The translations under genes and the position numbers were made by a program. Below the pieces are notes generated by a model. The model worked only from the letters and a program-made list of their open reading frames with translations, was not told where the DNA came from and searched no databases. This document shows, one piece after another, positions 15,836-24,696 of a stretch of 29,681 nucleotides of DNA (position 1 is the stretch's first letter; each line of letters opens with the position of its first letter). The stretch is taken from assembly GCF_905187505.1 (NCBI RefSeq), contig NZ_CAJJIC010000020.1, forward strand, positions 1-29,681, in the 5' to 3' direction. The stretch is from an uncultured Mailhella sp. (GTDB lineage Bacteria > Desulfobacterota > Desulfovibrionia > Desulfovibrionales > Desulfovibrionaceae).

Positions 15836-16576
15836 ATGGAACTTATGGAACGTTTTTCTCCCCTCATGAGCGAGGCGCTGCACTGCTCCGGCTCGGCGGA
15901 AGGCCTTGCGCTGCCGCTTGAGGAAATTCAGCGCCGTCTGGTGGAGACTGCGGAGCAGGAACGGTCAGCCGTGCCGCTTTCCGCCAACGACACGCTGCCC
16001 GACTTTTCCGACGTCCGCAGACGGGAGCTTGAGATGTGCCGCCTTGCCGTATACGCCTGGGCGGACGAGGTCATGCTCCATTCTCCGCGCCCCGACGCCA
16101 TGTCATGGATGCCTCTCAGTCTCCAGTGCCGGTACTTTCACACCACCGAAGGCGGTCAGCTTTTCTTCACGCGTCTCACCGGACTTCTCGACGACATGGG
16201 AATCGCTGCGGACGAGGAGGACGGGGAAGGAGGAACGGACGACATCGCCGCGCGTCTGGAAGCAGCGTGCAGAGCGGCTCCCTCCGCTCCGGGAGCGGAC
16301 GTGCTGCGTGTCTTTGCCCTGTGCCTGCTCTACGGCTTTCAGGGACGCCTGTACGGCCGTCCGGAAACGCTCTCCCGGGTACGCAAGGCATGCTGGGATC
16401 TCATTTCCATGAAGGATCGCCCTCTAAAAGCCCCGGCCCCGGCTCTCGCCGAACGCCGGGACCTGCGTCATGTTCTGGAACCGGCCGCCTATGTGCTCGT
16501 TCCTCTCGTCGTTGTGGCCGCGTTCGGCCTGTACTGCGCCGACATTCTTTCCAACATTCCCGTCAAGGGCTTTTAA
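15836..16576 (+). CDS. tssL: T6SS inner-membrane protein TssL (DotU)
   Basis: A 246-residue protein with the DotU layout: a cytoplasmic helical domain (about 1-205) and one C-terminal membrane helix (about 217-235, YVLVPLVVVAAFGLYCADIL). Family marks include MCRLAVYAWADEVML, PLSLQCRYFHTTEGGQLFFTRL and VLRVFALCLLYGFQGRLYG. An acidic loop, DEEDGEGGTDD, lies near residue 125. TssL dimerises and, with TssM, forms the inner-membrane base that recruits TssK. Some TssL proteins carry a C-terminal OmpA-like peptidoglycan-binding domain; this one stops soon after the membrane helix, so that function must come from elsewhere. GAGG just before the ATG serves as ribosome binding site. Confidence 0.93.
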   Translation: MELMERFSPLMSEALHCSGSAEGLALPLEEIQRRLVETAEQERSAVPLSANDTLPDFSDVRRRELEMCRLAVYAWADEVMLHSPRPDAMSWMPLSLQCRYFHTTEGGQLFFTRLTGLLDDMGIAADEEDGEGGTDDIAARLEAACRAAPSAPGADVLRVFALCLLYGFQGRLYGRPETLSRVRKACWDLISMKDRPLKAPAPALAERRDLRHVLEPAAYVLVPLVVVAAFGLYCADILSNIPVKGF

Positions 16577-16621
16577 TTCTCATGGTGACCCGTCCGAAGC
16601 GGGATGAACAGAGGCTTTTCG

Positions 16622-19600
16622 ATGCGTTTTCTGGGTAAGGTGCTTATATGGCTTATCTGGCTGCTGCTTCTGGCGGCGGCCTTCGTCCTGCTGACCGCGC
16701 TTTCATGGTGGATGAAATGGCCTCTCGCCACAGGAGGAGTGCTGCTGCTCGGCGTGCTCGGCCTGGTGCTGGCCTTCTTCGGCGTGCGCGCGCTGTACCG
16801 CTGGCGCGACAAACGCCGCTTCGTCCGCAAGATCATGGACGAGCAGGCGAACATGGAGGAAGGCGGCTCCTCTTCCGTCGGGCGCATGACCGAGGCGTGG
16901 CAGACGGGCATGGACATGCTGATGAAATCGCCGCTGCGCTTCCATCAGCGAATGCAGTACAGTCAGCCATGGTTTCTGACTCTTGACGAAACCGGGAGCA
17001 TCTCGCCGCTGTTCCGAAGCTTCGGCAATGCCGTTCCCCGGCAGGAAGGATCCCCGCTCTACTGGCATTTTCTCTCGCAGACGGTGCTGCTGCACTGTCA
17101 GGCCTCCGAAGGAAAAGATCAGGACTGGGAAGAACTTCTGGCCTCGCTGGCCCGGAACAAACGCCGGATGCCTCTGCGCGGCATGATCGTTCTGCTTTCG
17201 CTGAGCGATCTTGAAAAGCGCTCCGACGAGGAGCTTGCCCTTCTCGGCCAGCGTCTGCGCTCCCGTGCACAGCAGGTCATGCTGAGTCTGAGCAGGCGCT
17301 ATCCCGTGTACGTCCTTGTTCAGGATCTGGAAAGCCTGCCCGGCATGAACGACGTGATGTCCGTCGTGCCTTCCGCCACGCTCGACCGGCCTCTCGGCCT
17401 TCTGACTGCGGACGCGGAAGGGGAAGTCGGACGCCGCTGCGCCGATTCGGCTGCCTCGACGCTGGAAAACGCCGTTCGCGCCGCCGCAGCCGCAGGCGAC
17501 CTGCCCCACGGCGACATGCTGAGGGCCGTCCGGGAACTGCGTCTCTTCGGGGAAAAACTGGAACTGGTTCTTGAAGGGCTGACCCGCGAGGTGGCACATC
17601 AGGTGACGCCGATCCTTCGCGGCGTCTTCTTCTGTCCGTCGCCTTCCGCAGAAGACGGAAGGACGAAATTCCTGAGCGGCATACTCTCCCGCGTGCTGCC
17701 TGCCTCGACGCAGCCGGCCTCTCTGAGCGGCGGCCTGCCTTTCTATGCCTCCACGAAGGTGGTGCTCATGACGGCATGGCTGACCCTCATGCTGTTCATC
17801 TGCGGCCTTTTTGCCGTCAACACCGTCTATCAGCACCATGTGCTGACCGTGGAAGCCGCCTCCGACATGGCCGATGTCTCGCACGACGACACCTACAACA
17901 GGCTGTATAAGGAAATGCTGTACGCCAGACGGCTCGAGCAGGCCCGCAAGTCTTGGTTCCTGCCCTCCCTCGGAGGGGACATGCTGCTGCGCGTCGAACA
18001 GAAGGTCAAGGCGCACTTCGTCGTGCAGGTGAACTCCGGCATCATGAGTCCCATGCTGAGCAGCTTCCAGAGCTTCCTCACCCGCCCGTCCTCCGCCAGG
18101 GACGACGACGCGGAAATGGACGTGTTCCGGGAACTCATCTGGCTGTGCTCGGCCATTTCCGACAGGGTCGCCTACGGCCGTCTGCCGCTGGAAACACAGG
18201 CGGCCTTTCCCGTCACGAAAAGCGACCGGGAACGCTGGAGCCCCGTCATGGGACAGCTCATCATCAACGCCCTGAACTGGACGCCGGACGGCGAACAGCT
18301 CGACGTGCTCTCGCAGAATCTGCGCAGTCTGCTCACGCTGTCCTTCACTCGGGGCGAAGGCAACCTTCTCAACACCTTCGTCGTGGAAAACGTCAACCGG
18401 AACATGCCGGGATCGGCCGTGTGCACCTCGCAGTTCTGGCCGCACCTCGGCAGCACGAGCGGCGACAATCTGTGCATTCCTCCCGCCTATACCGCCGCAG
18501 GCTACGCCGTCATCCGCGACACGGTGCAGGACCTGGAATACATTGCCGGCAACAATCAGACGCTGCATCAGGAGCTTTCCGTTCTTCTCGACGCCTACTT
18601 CAAACGCTATGCCGGTCTGTGGCAGAACTTCGCGGAATCCTTCAGCGAAGAGGGGCTCAAGGTGCAGCAGGGCGACGTGTTCAGCGCCTACGCGGACGTC
18701 ACGGACATCATGGACGTGCCGCACATGCGCCTTCTCCACGCCATGGCTTCGGAGCTTGCCCCCATGCGCGACGCCAAAAACACGCCCGCCTGGATATCCC
18801 GGTTCTGGCTTACGGACGCCATGGCCGAAGTTTCTCTCATACAGCACAAGAACGGCGTAAAGGGCTCCCACTGGAAGGCGCTGCTGTCCGTGGTAGGCAC
18901 CTCGCCGCAGCTTCTCCAGCGTCTTCGGGCCGAAACGCAGGATGCCGGTCAGCTCAGAGAACTGCTGCTGTCCTCGGAACACCTGCATCAGTATCTCGAC
19001 AAGATCGTGGATCTTCTGCACACGCTTGCCAGTCCGTCGAAGTCGCTGGAGCTTGCCGCCGTGCACTATGCCACGCGCGGCACGGAAAAGCCGGAAAACA
19101 GTCCGTACACGGAGGCGGAAAAGGACTTCACCGAGGCCTTCCGCGTGTTCCGCGACGGCGCCGCCTCTCCTGCCCGGACTCTTCTGCGCGGCATGCTCGA
19201 CTTCATCGCCCAGGGAACCACGGTACAGGCGGCGCGCATGCTCCAGCAGGAATGGGAAAGCGGCGTGCTGAGCAGTCCGGCGGCGCTCTACAGGCAGGAC
19301 GACGTGGAAGCGCTCTTCGGCAGCGAAGGCGTGGTGCAGACCTTCGTCAGCGACAAGCTGAAGCCCTTCCTCACAAGGCAGGACAGGGAACTTGTCGCGG
19401 CCCGCTGGGGCAGACTCACGTTCCCCTTCACCACGGACTTTCTCAGCACGCTCTCCCGGGCCGAAATCATCGCCGCCGATCCGCCGAAGGATACGTTTTA
19501 CGTCCTGCTCCGCTCTCAGCCCACGCTCGTCAACGTGGATGCGAAAGTGCGTCCGGACTCCACAGAGCTCACGCTCCAGTGCCGGGGACGGGAAAACCGT

Positions 19601-19918
19601 CTCGTCAACCGCAACTATCCGCGGGATGAAAAATTCCAGTATTCCGCAGAAGATTGCGGCGGAGCCACGCTGGAGCTGCGCTTTCCCGCCTTCACGCTCC
19701 GGCGCAGCTACGCGTCCTTCCCCGAATTCCTGCAGGATTTTGCCTACGGAGAACGCGTGTTCGGCCCCGAGGACTTCCCCGACGAAGCGGCGGACATGAA
19801 AGAGGCGAACATCCGTCAGATCACCGTACGCATTCTGCCGGACAACGTTGCCGACGTTCTCCGGCACACGGAGAACCTGCCTCCCGAACTTCCCGACCGC
19901 ATAACCTATGTATGGTGA
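16622..19918 (+). CDS. tssM: T6SS inner-membrane protein TssM (IcmF/VasK), with degenerate nucleotide-binding motif
   Basis: A 1098-residue protein of normal TssM length. Two N-terminal membrane helices (about 3-27 and 33-55), a cytoplasmic domain (about 60-375), a third membrane helix (about 380-400, LMTAWLTLMLFICGLFAV) and a long periplasmic part are visible, the last ending in a beta-rich TssJ-binding region. I prefer the ATG at 16622 (MRFLGKV) because AGAGG lies seven bases upstream. An in-frame ATG at 16604 would add six residues but has a poor ribosome binding site. Where IcmF proteins carry the Walker A motif after a W-Y/F-L stretch, this protein reads PWFLTLDETGSISPL (116-130): the invariant Lys is Ser128. 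The following DTAG motif is replaced by LLHCQA (156-161). Nucleotide binding is therefore probably lost. It is followed closely by the AMIN-like gene. Confidence 0.94.
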   Translation: MRFLGKVLIWLIWLLLLAAAFVLLTALSWWMKWPLATGGVLLLGVLGLVLAFFGVRALYRWRDKRRFVRKIMDEQANMEEGGSSSVGRMTEAWQTGMDMLMKSPLRFHQRMQYSQPWFLTLDETGSISPLFRSFGNAVPRQEGSPLYWHFLSQTVLLHCQASEGKDQDWEELLASLARNKRRMPLRGMIVLLSLSDLEKRSDEELALLGQRLRSRAQQVMLSLSRRYPVYVLVQDLESLPGMNDVMSVVPSATLDRPLGLLTADAEGEVGRRCADSAASTLENAVRAAAAAGDLPHGDMLRAVRELRLFGEKLELVLEGLTREVAHQVTPILRGVFFCPSPSAEDGRTKFLSGILSRVLPASTQPASLSGGLPFYASTKVVLMTAWLTLMLFICGLFAVNTVYQHHVLTVEAASDMADVSHDDTYNRLYKEMLYARRLEQARKSWFLPSLGGDMLLRVEQKVKAHFVVQVNSGIMSPMLSSFQSFLTRPSSARDDDAEMDVFRELIWLCSAISDRVAYGRLPLETQAAFPVTKSDRERWSPVMGQLIINALNWTPDGEQLDVLSQNLRSLLTLSFTRGEGNLLNTFVVENVNRNMPGSAVCTSQFWPHLGSTSGDNLCIPPAYTAAGYAVIRDTVQDLEYIAGNNQTLHQELSVLLDAYFKRYAGLWQNFAESFSEEGLKVQQGDVFSAYADVTDIMDVPHMRLLHAMASELAPMRDAKNTPAWISRFWLTDAMAEVSLIQHKNGVKGSHWKALLSVVGTSPQLLQRLRAETQDAGQLRELLLSSEHLHQYLDKIVDLLHTLASPSKSLELAAVHYATRGTEKPENSPYTEAEKDFTEAFRVFRDGAASPARTLLRGMLDFIAQGTTVQAARMLQQEWESGVLSSPAALYRQDDVEALFGSEGVVQTFVSDKLKPFLTRQDRELVAARWGRLTFPFTTDFLSTLSRAEIIAADPPKDTFYVLLRSQPTLVNVDAKVRPDSTELTLQCRGRENRLVNRNYPRDEKFQYSAEDCGGATLELRFPAFTLRRSYASFPEFLQDFAYGERVFGPEDFPDEAADMKEANIRQITVRILPDNVADVLRHTENLPPELPDRITYVW

Positions 19919-19922
19919 CGGC

Positions 19923-20543
19923 ATGAACTCATTACGAAATCTTTTCCGAGGCATGCTGGTTGTCTGGCTTGTTCTCGTCGTCATTTTAAGCATCGTGGTG
20001 GCAAGAAGCACGAATTCCGCCTCTTCGGGCAATCTTCTGGCCTTCCTGTTCACCCGCGTGGAGAATACGGTCCTCATGCCCGTGCTGCCTGCGGTCAGCA
20101 CGCCCGCGCCTGCGCCCGCACCCGAACCTGCCGCAGAGCCGCAGGTCCCGGCCGAGCCTCAGCCGGCGCCGCAGGAGTGGCTGCCCCTCAGCGAAGGAAA
20201 AACGGCAGGCAAAGGCGTGCTGAGCAGACCGGAACTGCGCACGCTCGACGACGGCTCTCTGGAACTTACGCTCTCCTGCGACGGCACGCCCGGAGACTTC
20301 AGTCTCTACCGCCCCACCAACGTGCCCGCGCTGTCCGTGGACCTTCAGGGAGCCTGGGGCAGTCATGTCAGTCTTGACCAGAAGATTGCGGAAAGCTGTC
20401 TGTACCGCATTCAGATAGCCACGCACCCCACATGGATGCGCATATCGGGCATAGCCAGAGACAACAATGCCCCCCTGTCCGCCAAAGTGGAATATTCCTC
20501 CCGGGCCGGAAAGATACGCATCGTCTTCAGCTCGGGGTCCTAG
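19923..20543 (+). CDS. Membrane-anchored protein with AMIN-like C-terminal domain, inside T6SS operon
   Basis: A 206-residue protein that is not a core T6SS component. It has a short basic N terminus, one membrane helix (about 9-27, RGMLVVWLVLVVILSIVVAR), a Pro/Ala/Glu-rich spacer (about 60-85) and a C-terminal beta-rich domain (about 98-206). The domain pattern, with LELTLSCDG, a central SVDLQGAW and a closing KIRIVFS, resembles AMIN domains, which bind peptidoglycan or other envelope polysaccharide in AmiC and secretin-type proteins. The topology predicts a periplasmic domain tethered to the inner membrane. Placed between tssM and tssE, it may anchor the membrane complex to the cell wall, the task of TagL or OmpA-like TssL elsewhere. 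The start at 19923 sits four bases after the tssM stop; an upstream ATG at 19908 adds five residues. The AMIN call is by eye and not certain. Confidence 0.7.
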   Translation: MNSLRNLFRGMLVVWLVLVVILSIVVARSTNSASSGNLLAFLFTRVENTVLMPVLPAVSTPAPAPAPEPAAEPQVPAEPQPAPQEWLPLSEGKTAGKGVLSRPELRTLDDGSLELTLSCDGTPGDFSLYRPTNVPALSVDLQGAWGSHVSLDQKIAESCLYRIQIATHPTWMRISGIARDNNAPLSAKVEYSSRAGKIRIVFSSGS

Positions 20544-20545
20544 CC

Positions 20546-20965
20546 ATGGCGGGACTGCGATTTCTTGAGCGCCTGCGGAAGATGCAGCATGAAAAGGACG
20601 GGCGGGACTCGGTGGACGTCGAGGACGTGCTTGAGTCCGTCATCGACTACGTCACCAAGATCCTCAACACCCGTCAGGGCAGCACCGTGCTCGGAGACTC
20701 CTTCGGCATTCCCGACTTCACAAGCACCGGCGTGAACTTCACAAACGAGGACATTCCCCGTCTGGAACGGGAAATCGCGACCTTCGTCGAACACTGCGAA
20801 CCCAGGCTGTGCCATGTGTCCGTCCACTTTACCCCAGACGCCAACACTCCTCTCCAGATGACCTTTTCCCTGAACGCCGAGTTGAAGTTCGGCAGCAGCG
20901 GTCTGCTTCCCGTCCACTTCGTGACCAGAGTGAACCCTCTCGGCAAGGTCACCGTGACGCAGTAA
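20546..20965 (+). CDS. tssE: T6SS baseplate subunit TssE (gp25-like)
   Basis: A 139-residue protein with the gp25 / lysozyme-like fold of TssE. The N terminus is MAGLRFLERLRKM, then DVLESVIDYVTKILNTRQG and the conserved GIPDF motif (about residues 52-56), with FTNEDIPRLEREIATFVEHCEPRL after it and a beta-hairpin end. TssE sits at the centre of the baseplate wedge and nucleates the sheath. The start is the ATG at 20546, two bases after the preceding stop. The frame is open upstream to 20432, but that sequence is out-of-frame AMIN-like gene. It is the last gene of the forward operon and is followed by a strong terminator. Confidence 0.94.
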   Translation: MAGLRFLERLRKMQHEKDGRDSVDVEDVLESVIDYVTKILNTRQGSTVLGDSFGIPDFTSTGVNFTNEDIPRLEREIATFVEHCEPRLCHVSVHFTPDANTPLQMTFSLNAELKFGSSGLLPVHFVTRVNPLGKVTVTQ

Positions 20966-20999
20966 CGCCGCTTGACGGGGAAATGAGACCGGACGCATT

Positions 21000-21044
21000 A
21001 AAAAAGCAGACCGGAGAAATTTCGATTCTCCGGTCTGCTTTTTT
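21000..21044. terminator. Bidirectional intrinsic terminator between converging T6SS operons
   Basis: GCAGACCGGAGAA (21006-21018) pairs perfectly with TTCTCCGGTCTGC (21026-21038) around a seven-base loop. Six A bases precede it (21000-21005) and six T bases follow it (21039-21044). The element therefore reads as a 13-bp GC-containing stem plus T-tract on either strand. It lies 34 bases after the tssE stop and 10 bases before the stop of the convergent 255-residue gene. Confidence 0.93.
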
Positions 21045-21054
21045 CTTCACGCCG

Positions 21055-21822
21055 TCAGATCAGACTCACGGTATAAAGCTCGGCGTCGTCCGCCTCCGGG
21101 AAAGGCCCGAAGGCCAGGACGTCGGGAATGGCTCCCAGCCTCACGTAATAGGAATCGGCAGGCGTCAGTTCGTTTTTGACGCCCCAGCCCACGCAGGAAA
21201 CCTGACGAACCTCGAGCCTGACGCCCTCCACGGGATAACGGAGCGTGCATTTTGAAGGAATGGCCCCGGCCCGGCCCACGCCGTGCACATCGGGAACGGC
21301 CTTGTCCGTATCCGCCGATCCTCCGGCAAGAAACGCCCCTTTCCATGGGGCTGCGGCCGGACCGACTTCAAACCACAGGCCGAGCCCGGCAGGCGCATGA
21401 GGCCGCAGGCGATATTCCGGCATCAGCTTTTTGAAGGTGCCCGCCTGCACGGCGGCCTTGACGCCGAGTCCCGCCTTCACCACGTCCGCTCCCCGCAGAG
21501 GATCGGGCAGAGAAGACGGCTCGGGCGCTTCTCCCGACGGAGAGATCAGGATGGGAAAGCCGTTGCCGGACTCAGCGTGTGCGCAGAGCGCGGCAAGAGA
21601 CAGCGTCCTGCGCACGTTCCTGTTTTCAAAATCCGCTCCGGCGATGACCCATGCGCTGCATGACGCCAGTTCTCTTGCGGCCAGGCTCCATGCCATGTTC
21701 TCCGGGGATGCGTCCCAGAAGTGCGCCTGAGCGTCAAGCCCGGCCCGGGCCAGTTCCTGACACAGCACACGGGCAAGGCCCTCATTTTTTTCCAGCAGAC
21801 TGACCAGAACTCTTTTCTTCAC
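21055..21822 (-). CDS. Unrecognised 255-residue protein at the end of the reverse T6SS operon
   Basis: I do not recognise this family. The start is a GTG at 21822 with GAGG (21828-21831) five bases upstream, giving MKKRVLVSLLEKNEGLARVL. The first ~80 residues alternate strand and helix: VLVSLLE, a helix LARVLCQELARAGLDAQ, AHFWDAS, then SAWVIAGADF. This suggests a Rossmann or flavodoxin/receiver-like fold. The second half (about 120-255) is beta-rich and includes AGLGLWFEVGPAAAPWKGAF and VRLEVRQVSCVGWGVKNELT, ending ELYTVSLI. It has no signal peptide or membrane helix. It lies 176 bases after clpV on the same strand, likely co-transcribed, so it probably serves the T6SS as an accessory, regulator or cargo. 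No catalytic motif allows a choice. Confidence 0.75.
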   Translation of the reverse strand: MKKRVLVSLLEKNEGLARVLCQELARAGLDAQAHFWDASPENMAWSLAARELASCSAWVIAGADFENRNVRRTLSLAALCAHAESGNGFPILISPSGEAPEPSSLPDPLRGADVVKAGLGVKAAVQAGTFKKLMPEYRLRPHAPAGLGLWFEVGPAAAPWKGAFLAGGSADTDKAVPDVHGVGRAGAIPSKCTLRYPVEGVRLEVRQVSCVGWGVKNELTPADSYYVRLGAIPDVLAFGPFPEADDAELYTVSLI

Positions 21823-21998
21823 GACGACCTCGCTTTCCTTCTTTTGCGCCCGCTGCCGGACACGCCGGAACCTTTGTCAATGGAACGGGACGAGGACCTT
21901 TTTCTGCCATGAGGGACGCGTGCAGAGGCAGATGGTCCTCCGGAAGCTCGCGCCGTTGCCGGGCTTCGTTCCCGGCCGCGGCGCGCCTTCCGACCGCG

Positions 21999-24674
21999 CT
22001 AGTTTCCGAACGTCATGCTGAACGAGCCGTCTTCGGCCACGTCCATGGCCACACTGCCGGGCATGCCGCCTTCCGTCATGTGCTCAAGAATGCTGTGCGC
22101 AAGACGCGGGAGCACGGAGCCGGACAGAATGTATTCGATATTGCGCGCGCCCGTTTCCGTTTCGGAGCACCGAGCCACTATCTGGTCGACCACGGCCGGC
22201 GTATAGGTCATGCTCATGCCGTTGTTTTCGTGCAGACGCTTTACCAGCGAACGGAGCTTGAGATCCGCAATGAGATGCATGGCGGAACCTGCGAGGCTCC
22301 GGTAGGGCACGATGGTCATGCGGGCAAGCAGTGCCGGACGGAAGTGCTCCGAGAGCACGGGACGAATGACGTTGACAAGGGTGTCCATGTCGACTTCGGC
22401 ATCGTTTCCGGTCATTTCCTGAATGAGATCGGACGCGAGGTTGGAGGTCAGCATGATGATGGTGTTTCTGAAGCTCACTTCCTTGCCTTCGCCGTCGGTA
22501 AGCGTGCCCTTGTCGAAGACCTGATAGAAAAGATTGAGCACATCGATGTGCGCCTTTTCCACCTCGTCGAGAAGCACCACGGAGTAGGGACGACGACGCA
22601 CGGCTTCGGTGAGCATGCCGCCTTCGCCGTAACCGACATACCCTGGCGGAGAACCGATGAGACGCGAAACCGTGTGCTTTTCCTGAAACTCGCTCATGTT
22701 CACGGAAACGACGCTGCTCCTGTCGCCGAACAGAAGCTCGGCCAGCGCCAGACCGGTTTCCGTCTTGCCCACGCCCGAGGGCCCCACAAGCAGGAACACG
22801 CCGAGAGGCTGCTCGGGAGAACGAAGTCCGGCGGCCGAAGCCTGAATCGTGCGGGTGATGGCCTGAAGCGCAAGGTCCTGTCCCTTGATGCGGCGACCGA
22901 GCAGCACATCCAGATCCTTGGTCACTACGGCCTGCTCCTGCGCCATGCGGCCGACAGGTATGCCCGTCCAGTCGGAAACGACCTGTGCCACCACGTCCGG
23001 CGTCACTTCCACGTGCAGAAGACTTCCCTTCCGGCGCAGTTCCTCAAGACGGCTCTTTGCCGCCTCAAAGTCCGCCACAGGATCGGAATGCTCTCCGGGC
23101 GCCGCATCCGCCTCTCCGCATGAAGACGCGCTCTGATCGTTTCCGGCGTCGGCCGCGGCAAGCATGGCCGTGCGGCAGGCAATGTAGCGCTCGGCCGCAT
23201 CCTTCTGCTCCTTCCATTCCGCTTCCAGCTCTTCCGTCTCGGCCAGAAGCGCGGCAATGCGCTCTTCCAGAGCCGCCACGCGTCCGGCGTCCACGGTCAC
23301 GCCGTTGCGTTCGTCGCGCTGAAGACCGCGAAGTTCACGCTCCGCCGCCTGTCTGGCGCGTTCCTTGTCTTCCAGAGGCGCAGGCTTGGAGGAGAGGCTC
23401 ACCTTCACTCGGGCGCAGGCCGTGTCCAGAAGGTCTATGGCCTTGTCGGGAAGAAAACGGCCCGTGATGTAGCGGTGCGCGAGACTGGCGGCGGCAACAA
23501 GCGCGTCGTCGCGCACAAGCACCCTGTGAGCCTTCTCGTAGCTGTCGCGTATGCCGCGCAGAATGAGCCCCGTCACTTCCACGGAAGGCTCGTCGAGCTT
23601 GACGAGCTGGAAGCGGCGGGCCAGCGCGGGATCCTTTTCAAAATATTTCTTGTATTCCTTCCACGTGGTCGCAGCGCAGGTCCGTATCTCGCCGCGGGCC
23701 AGCGCGGGCTTCATGAGGTTGGCGGCGTCCGAACCTCCTGCCTGTCCGCCCGCACCCACCAGCATGTGGGCCTCGTCGATGAAAAGAATGATGGGCTTCT
23801 CGCTGGATTTGATCTCATCGAGCACGCCCTTGAGACGGCGTTCAAACTCGCCCTTCATGCCGGCTCCGGCCTCAAGCAGACCCAGGTCGAGCGAAAGCAG
23901 CGTCACGCCGTTCAGGACTTCGGGCACGTCGCCTTCCACGATGCGCAGCGCGAGTCCTTCCAGAACGGCCGTCTTGCCCACGCCCGGTTCGCCCACCAGT
24001 ATGGGATTGTTCTTGCGGCGGCGGGCCAGAATGTCCACCATCTGCCGTATCTCTTCGTCACGCCCGAACACCGGATCGATTTTTCCCGCCTTGGCCTTGG
24101 CGGTAAAATCCTCGCAGAATTTGGCAAGGAAGCTTTCTCCGGGCTGACCGGTCACGGAAGGACCGCCGGACGCCCCGCCCTCCGGCAGGGACATGGTGGT
24201 TTCCGACGAAGCCTGCACCAGCTTTCCGAAATCGCGCAGCAGCTCTTCCCTGTTGATGGAGGAAAACGCGTCGGTATAGCTGCCCTGCGCGTACACGGCG
24301 CTCTTGCGCAGAAAGGCCAGAAGCATGGCCCCGGAACGTATCTGCGACAGTCCGAGGTCCACGGAGCTGATGAGCCACGCGGACTCCATGAGCTCTATGA
24401 GGAGGGGAGAAAAAACCGGACGCCCGGCATTGCCGGAACGAAAATCGTCCAGCACGGCGTTCAGGCCGCGGATGACCACAGCCGGATCTACGCCGAAGCG
24501 CTCAAGCGCCAGAGGAATGTCGCTGCGGGAATCGGCAAGGCATGCGAGCAGATAATGCTCGATGGTGACTTCATAGTGGGTGCGGTTGACCGCCTGTCCC
24601 GCAGCGGCGTTGAGCGCCGCCGTTGAAAAGTCGTTGCATTTTTCCAGCAGTGCCCTGATGTCAACACCTGTCAT
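21999..24674 (-). CDS. clpV: T6SS sheath-disassembly AAA+ ATPase ClpV (TssH)
   Basis: An 891-residue ClpB/ClpV-type protein. It has an N-terminal repeat domain (about 1-150) and a first AAA module with Walker A GEPGVGKTA (about 228-236) and Walker B ILFIDEAHML. A coiled middle domain with a Ser/Ala/Asp-rich insertion (around 500-535) follows, then a second AAA module with Walker A GPSGVGKTE (about 631-639), VVLLDEVEKAH and a C-terminal ClpB-like lid. Placement with T6SS genes identifies it as ClpV, which unfolds contracted TssBC sheath for reuse. I start it at the ATG at 24674 (MTGVDIRALL): AGGAG (24681-24685) lies six bases upstream of that codon but directly abuts the alternative ATG at 24680. 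A terminator-like hairpin separates it from hcp. Confidence 0.95.
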   Translation of the reverse strand: MTGVDIRALLEKCNDFSTAALNAAAGQAVNRTHYEVTIEHYLLACLADSRSDIPLALERFGVDPAVVIRGLNAVLDDFRSGNAGRPVFSPLLIELMESAWLISSVDLGLSQIRSGAMLLAFLRKSAVYAQGSYTDAFSSINREELLRDFGKLVQASSETTMSLPEGGASGGPSVTGQPGESFLAKFCEDFTAKAKAGKIDPVFGRDEEIRQMVDILARRRKNNPILVGEPGVGKTAVLEGLALRIVEGDVPEVLNGVTLLSLDLGLLEAGAGMKGEFERRLKGVLDEIKSSEKPIILFIDEAHMLVGAGGQAGGSDAANLMKPALARGEIRTCAATTWKEYKKYFEKDPALARRFQLVKLDEPSVEVTGLILRGIRDSYEKAHRVLVRDDALVAAASLAHRYITGRFLPDKAIDLLDTACARVKVSLSSKPAPLEDKERARQAAERELRGLQRDERNGVTVDAGRVAALEERIAALLAETEELEAEWKEQKDAAERYIACRTAMLAAADAGNDQSASSCGEADAAPGEHSDPVADFEAAKSRLEELRRKGSLLHVEVTPDVVAQVVSDWTGIPVGRMAQEQAVVTKDLDVLLGRRIKGQDLALQAITRTIQASAAGLRSPEQPLGVFLLVGPSGVGKTETGLALAELLFGDRSSVVSVNMSEFQEKHTVSRLIGSPPGYVGYGEGGMLTEAVRRRPYSVVLLDEVEKAHIDVLNLFYQVFDKGTLTDGEGKEVSFRNTIIMLTSNLASDLIQEMTGNDAEVDMDTLVNVIRPVLSEHFRPALLARMTIVPYRSLAGSAMHLIADLKLRSLVKRLHENNGMSMTYTPAVVDQIVARCSETETGARNIEYILSGSVLPRLAHSILEHMTEGGMPGSVAMDVAEDGSFSMTFGN

Positions 24675-24696
24675 GTGCATCTCCTGTCTGCGGGAT

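Noticed and set aside
16703..20101. 1132-codon reverse frame antisense to tssM
   Set aside because: GC-rich codon bias of tssM keeps the opposite strand free of stops. The product is rich in Arg, Gly, His and Gln with no family features, while tssM is unmistakable.
21782..21910. 42-codon reverse ORF between clpV and the 255-residue gene
   Set aside because: Lys/Gly/Arg/Pro-rich product with no ribosome binding site at its ATG, overlapping the better supported gene in another frame.
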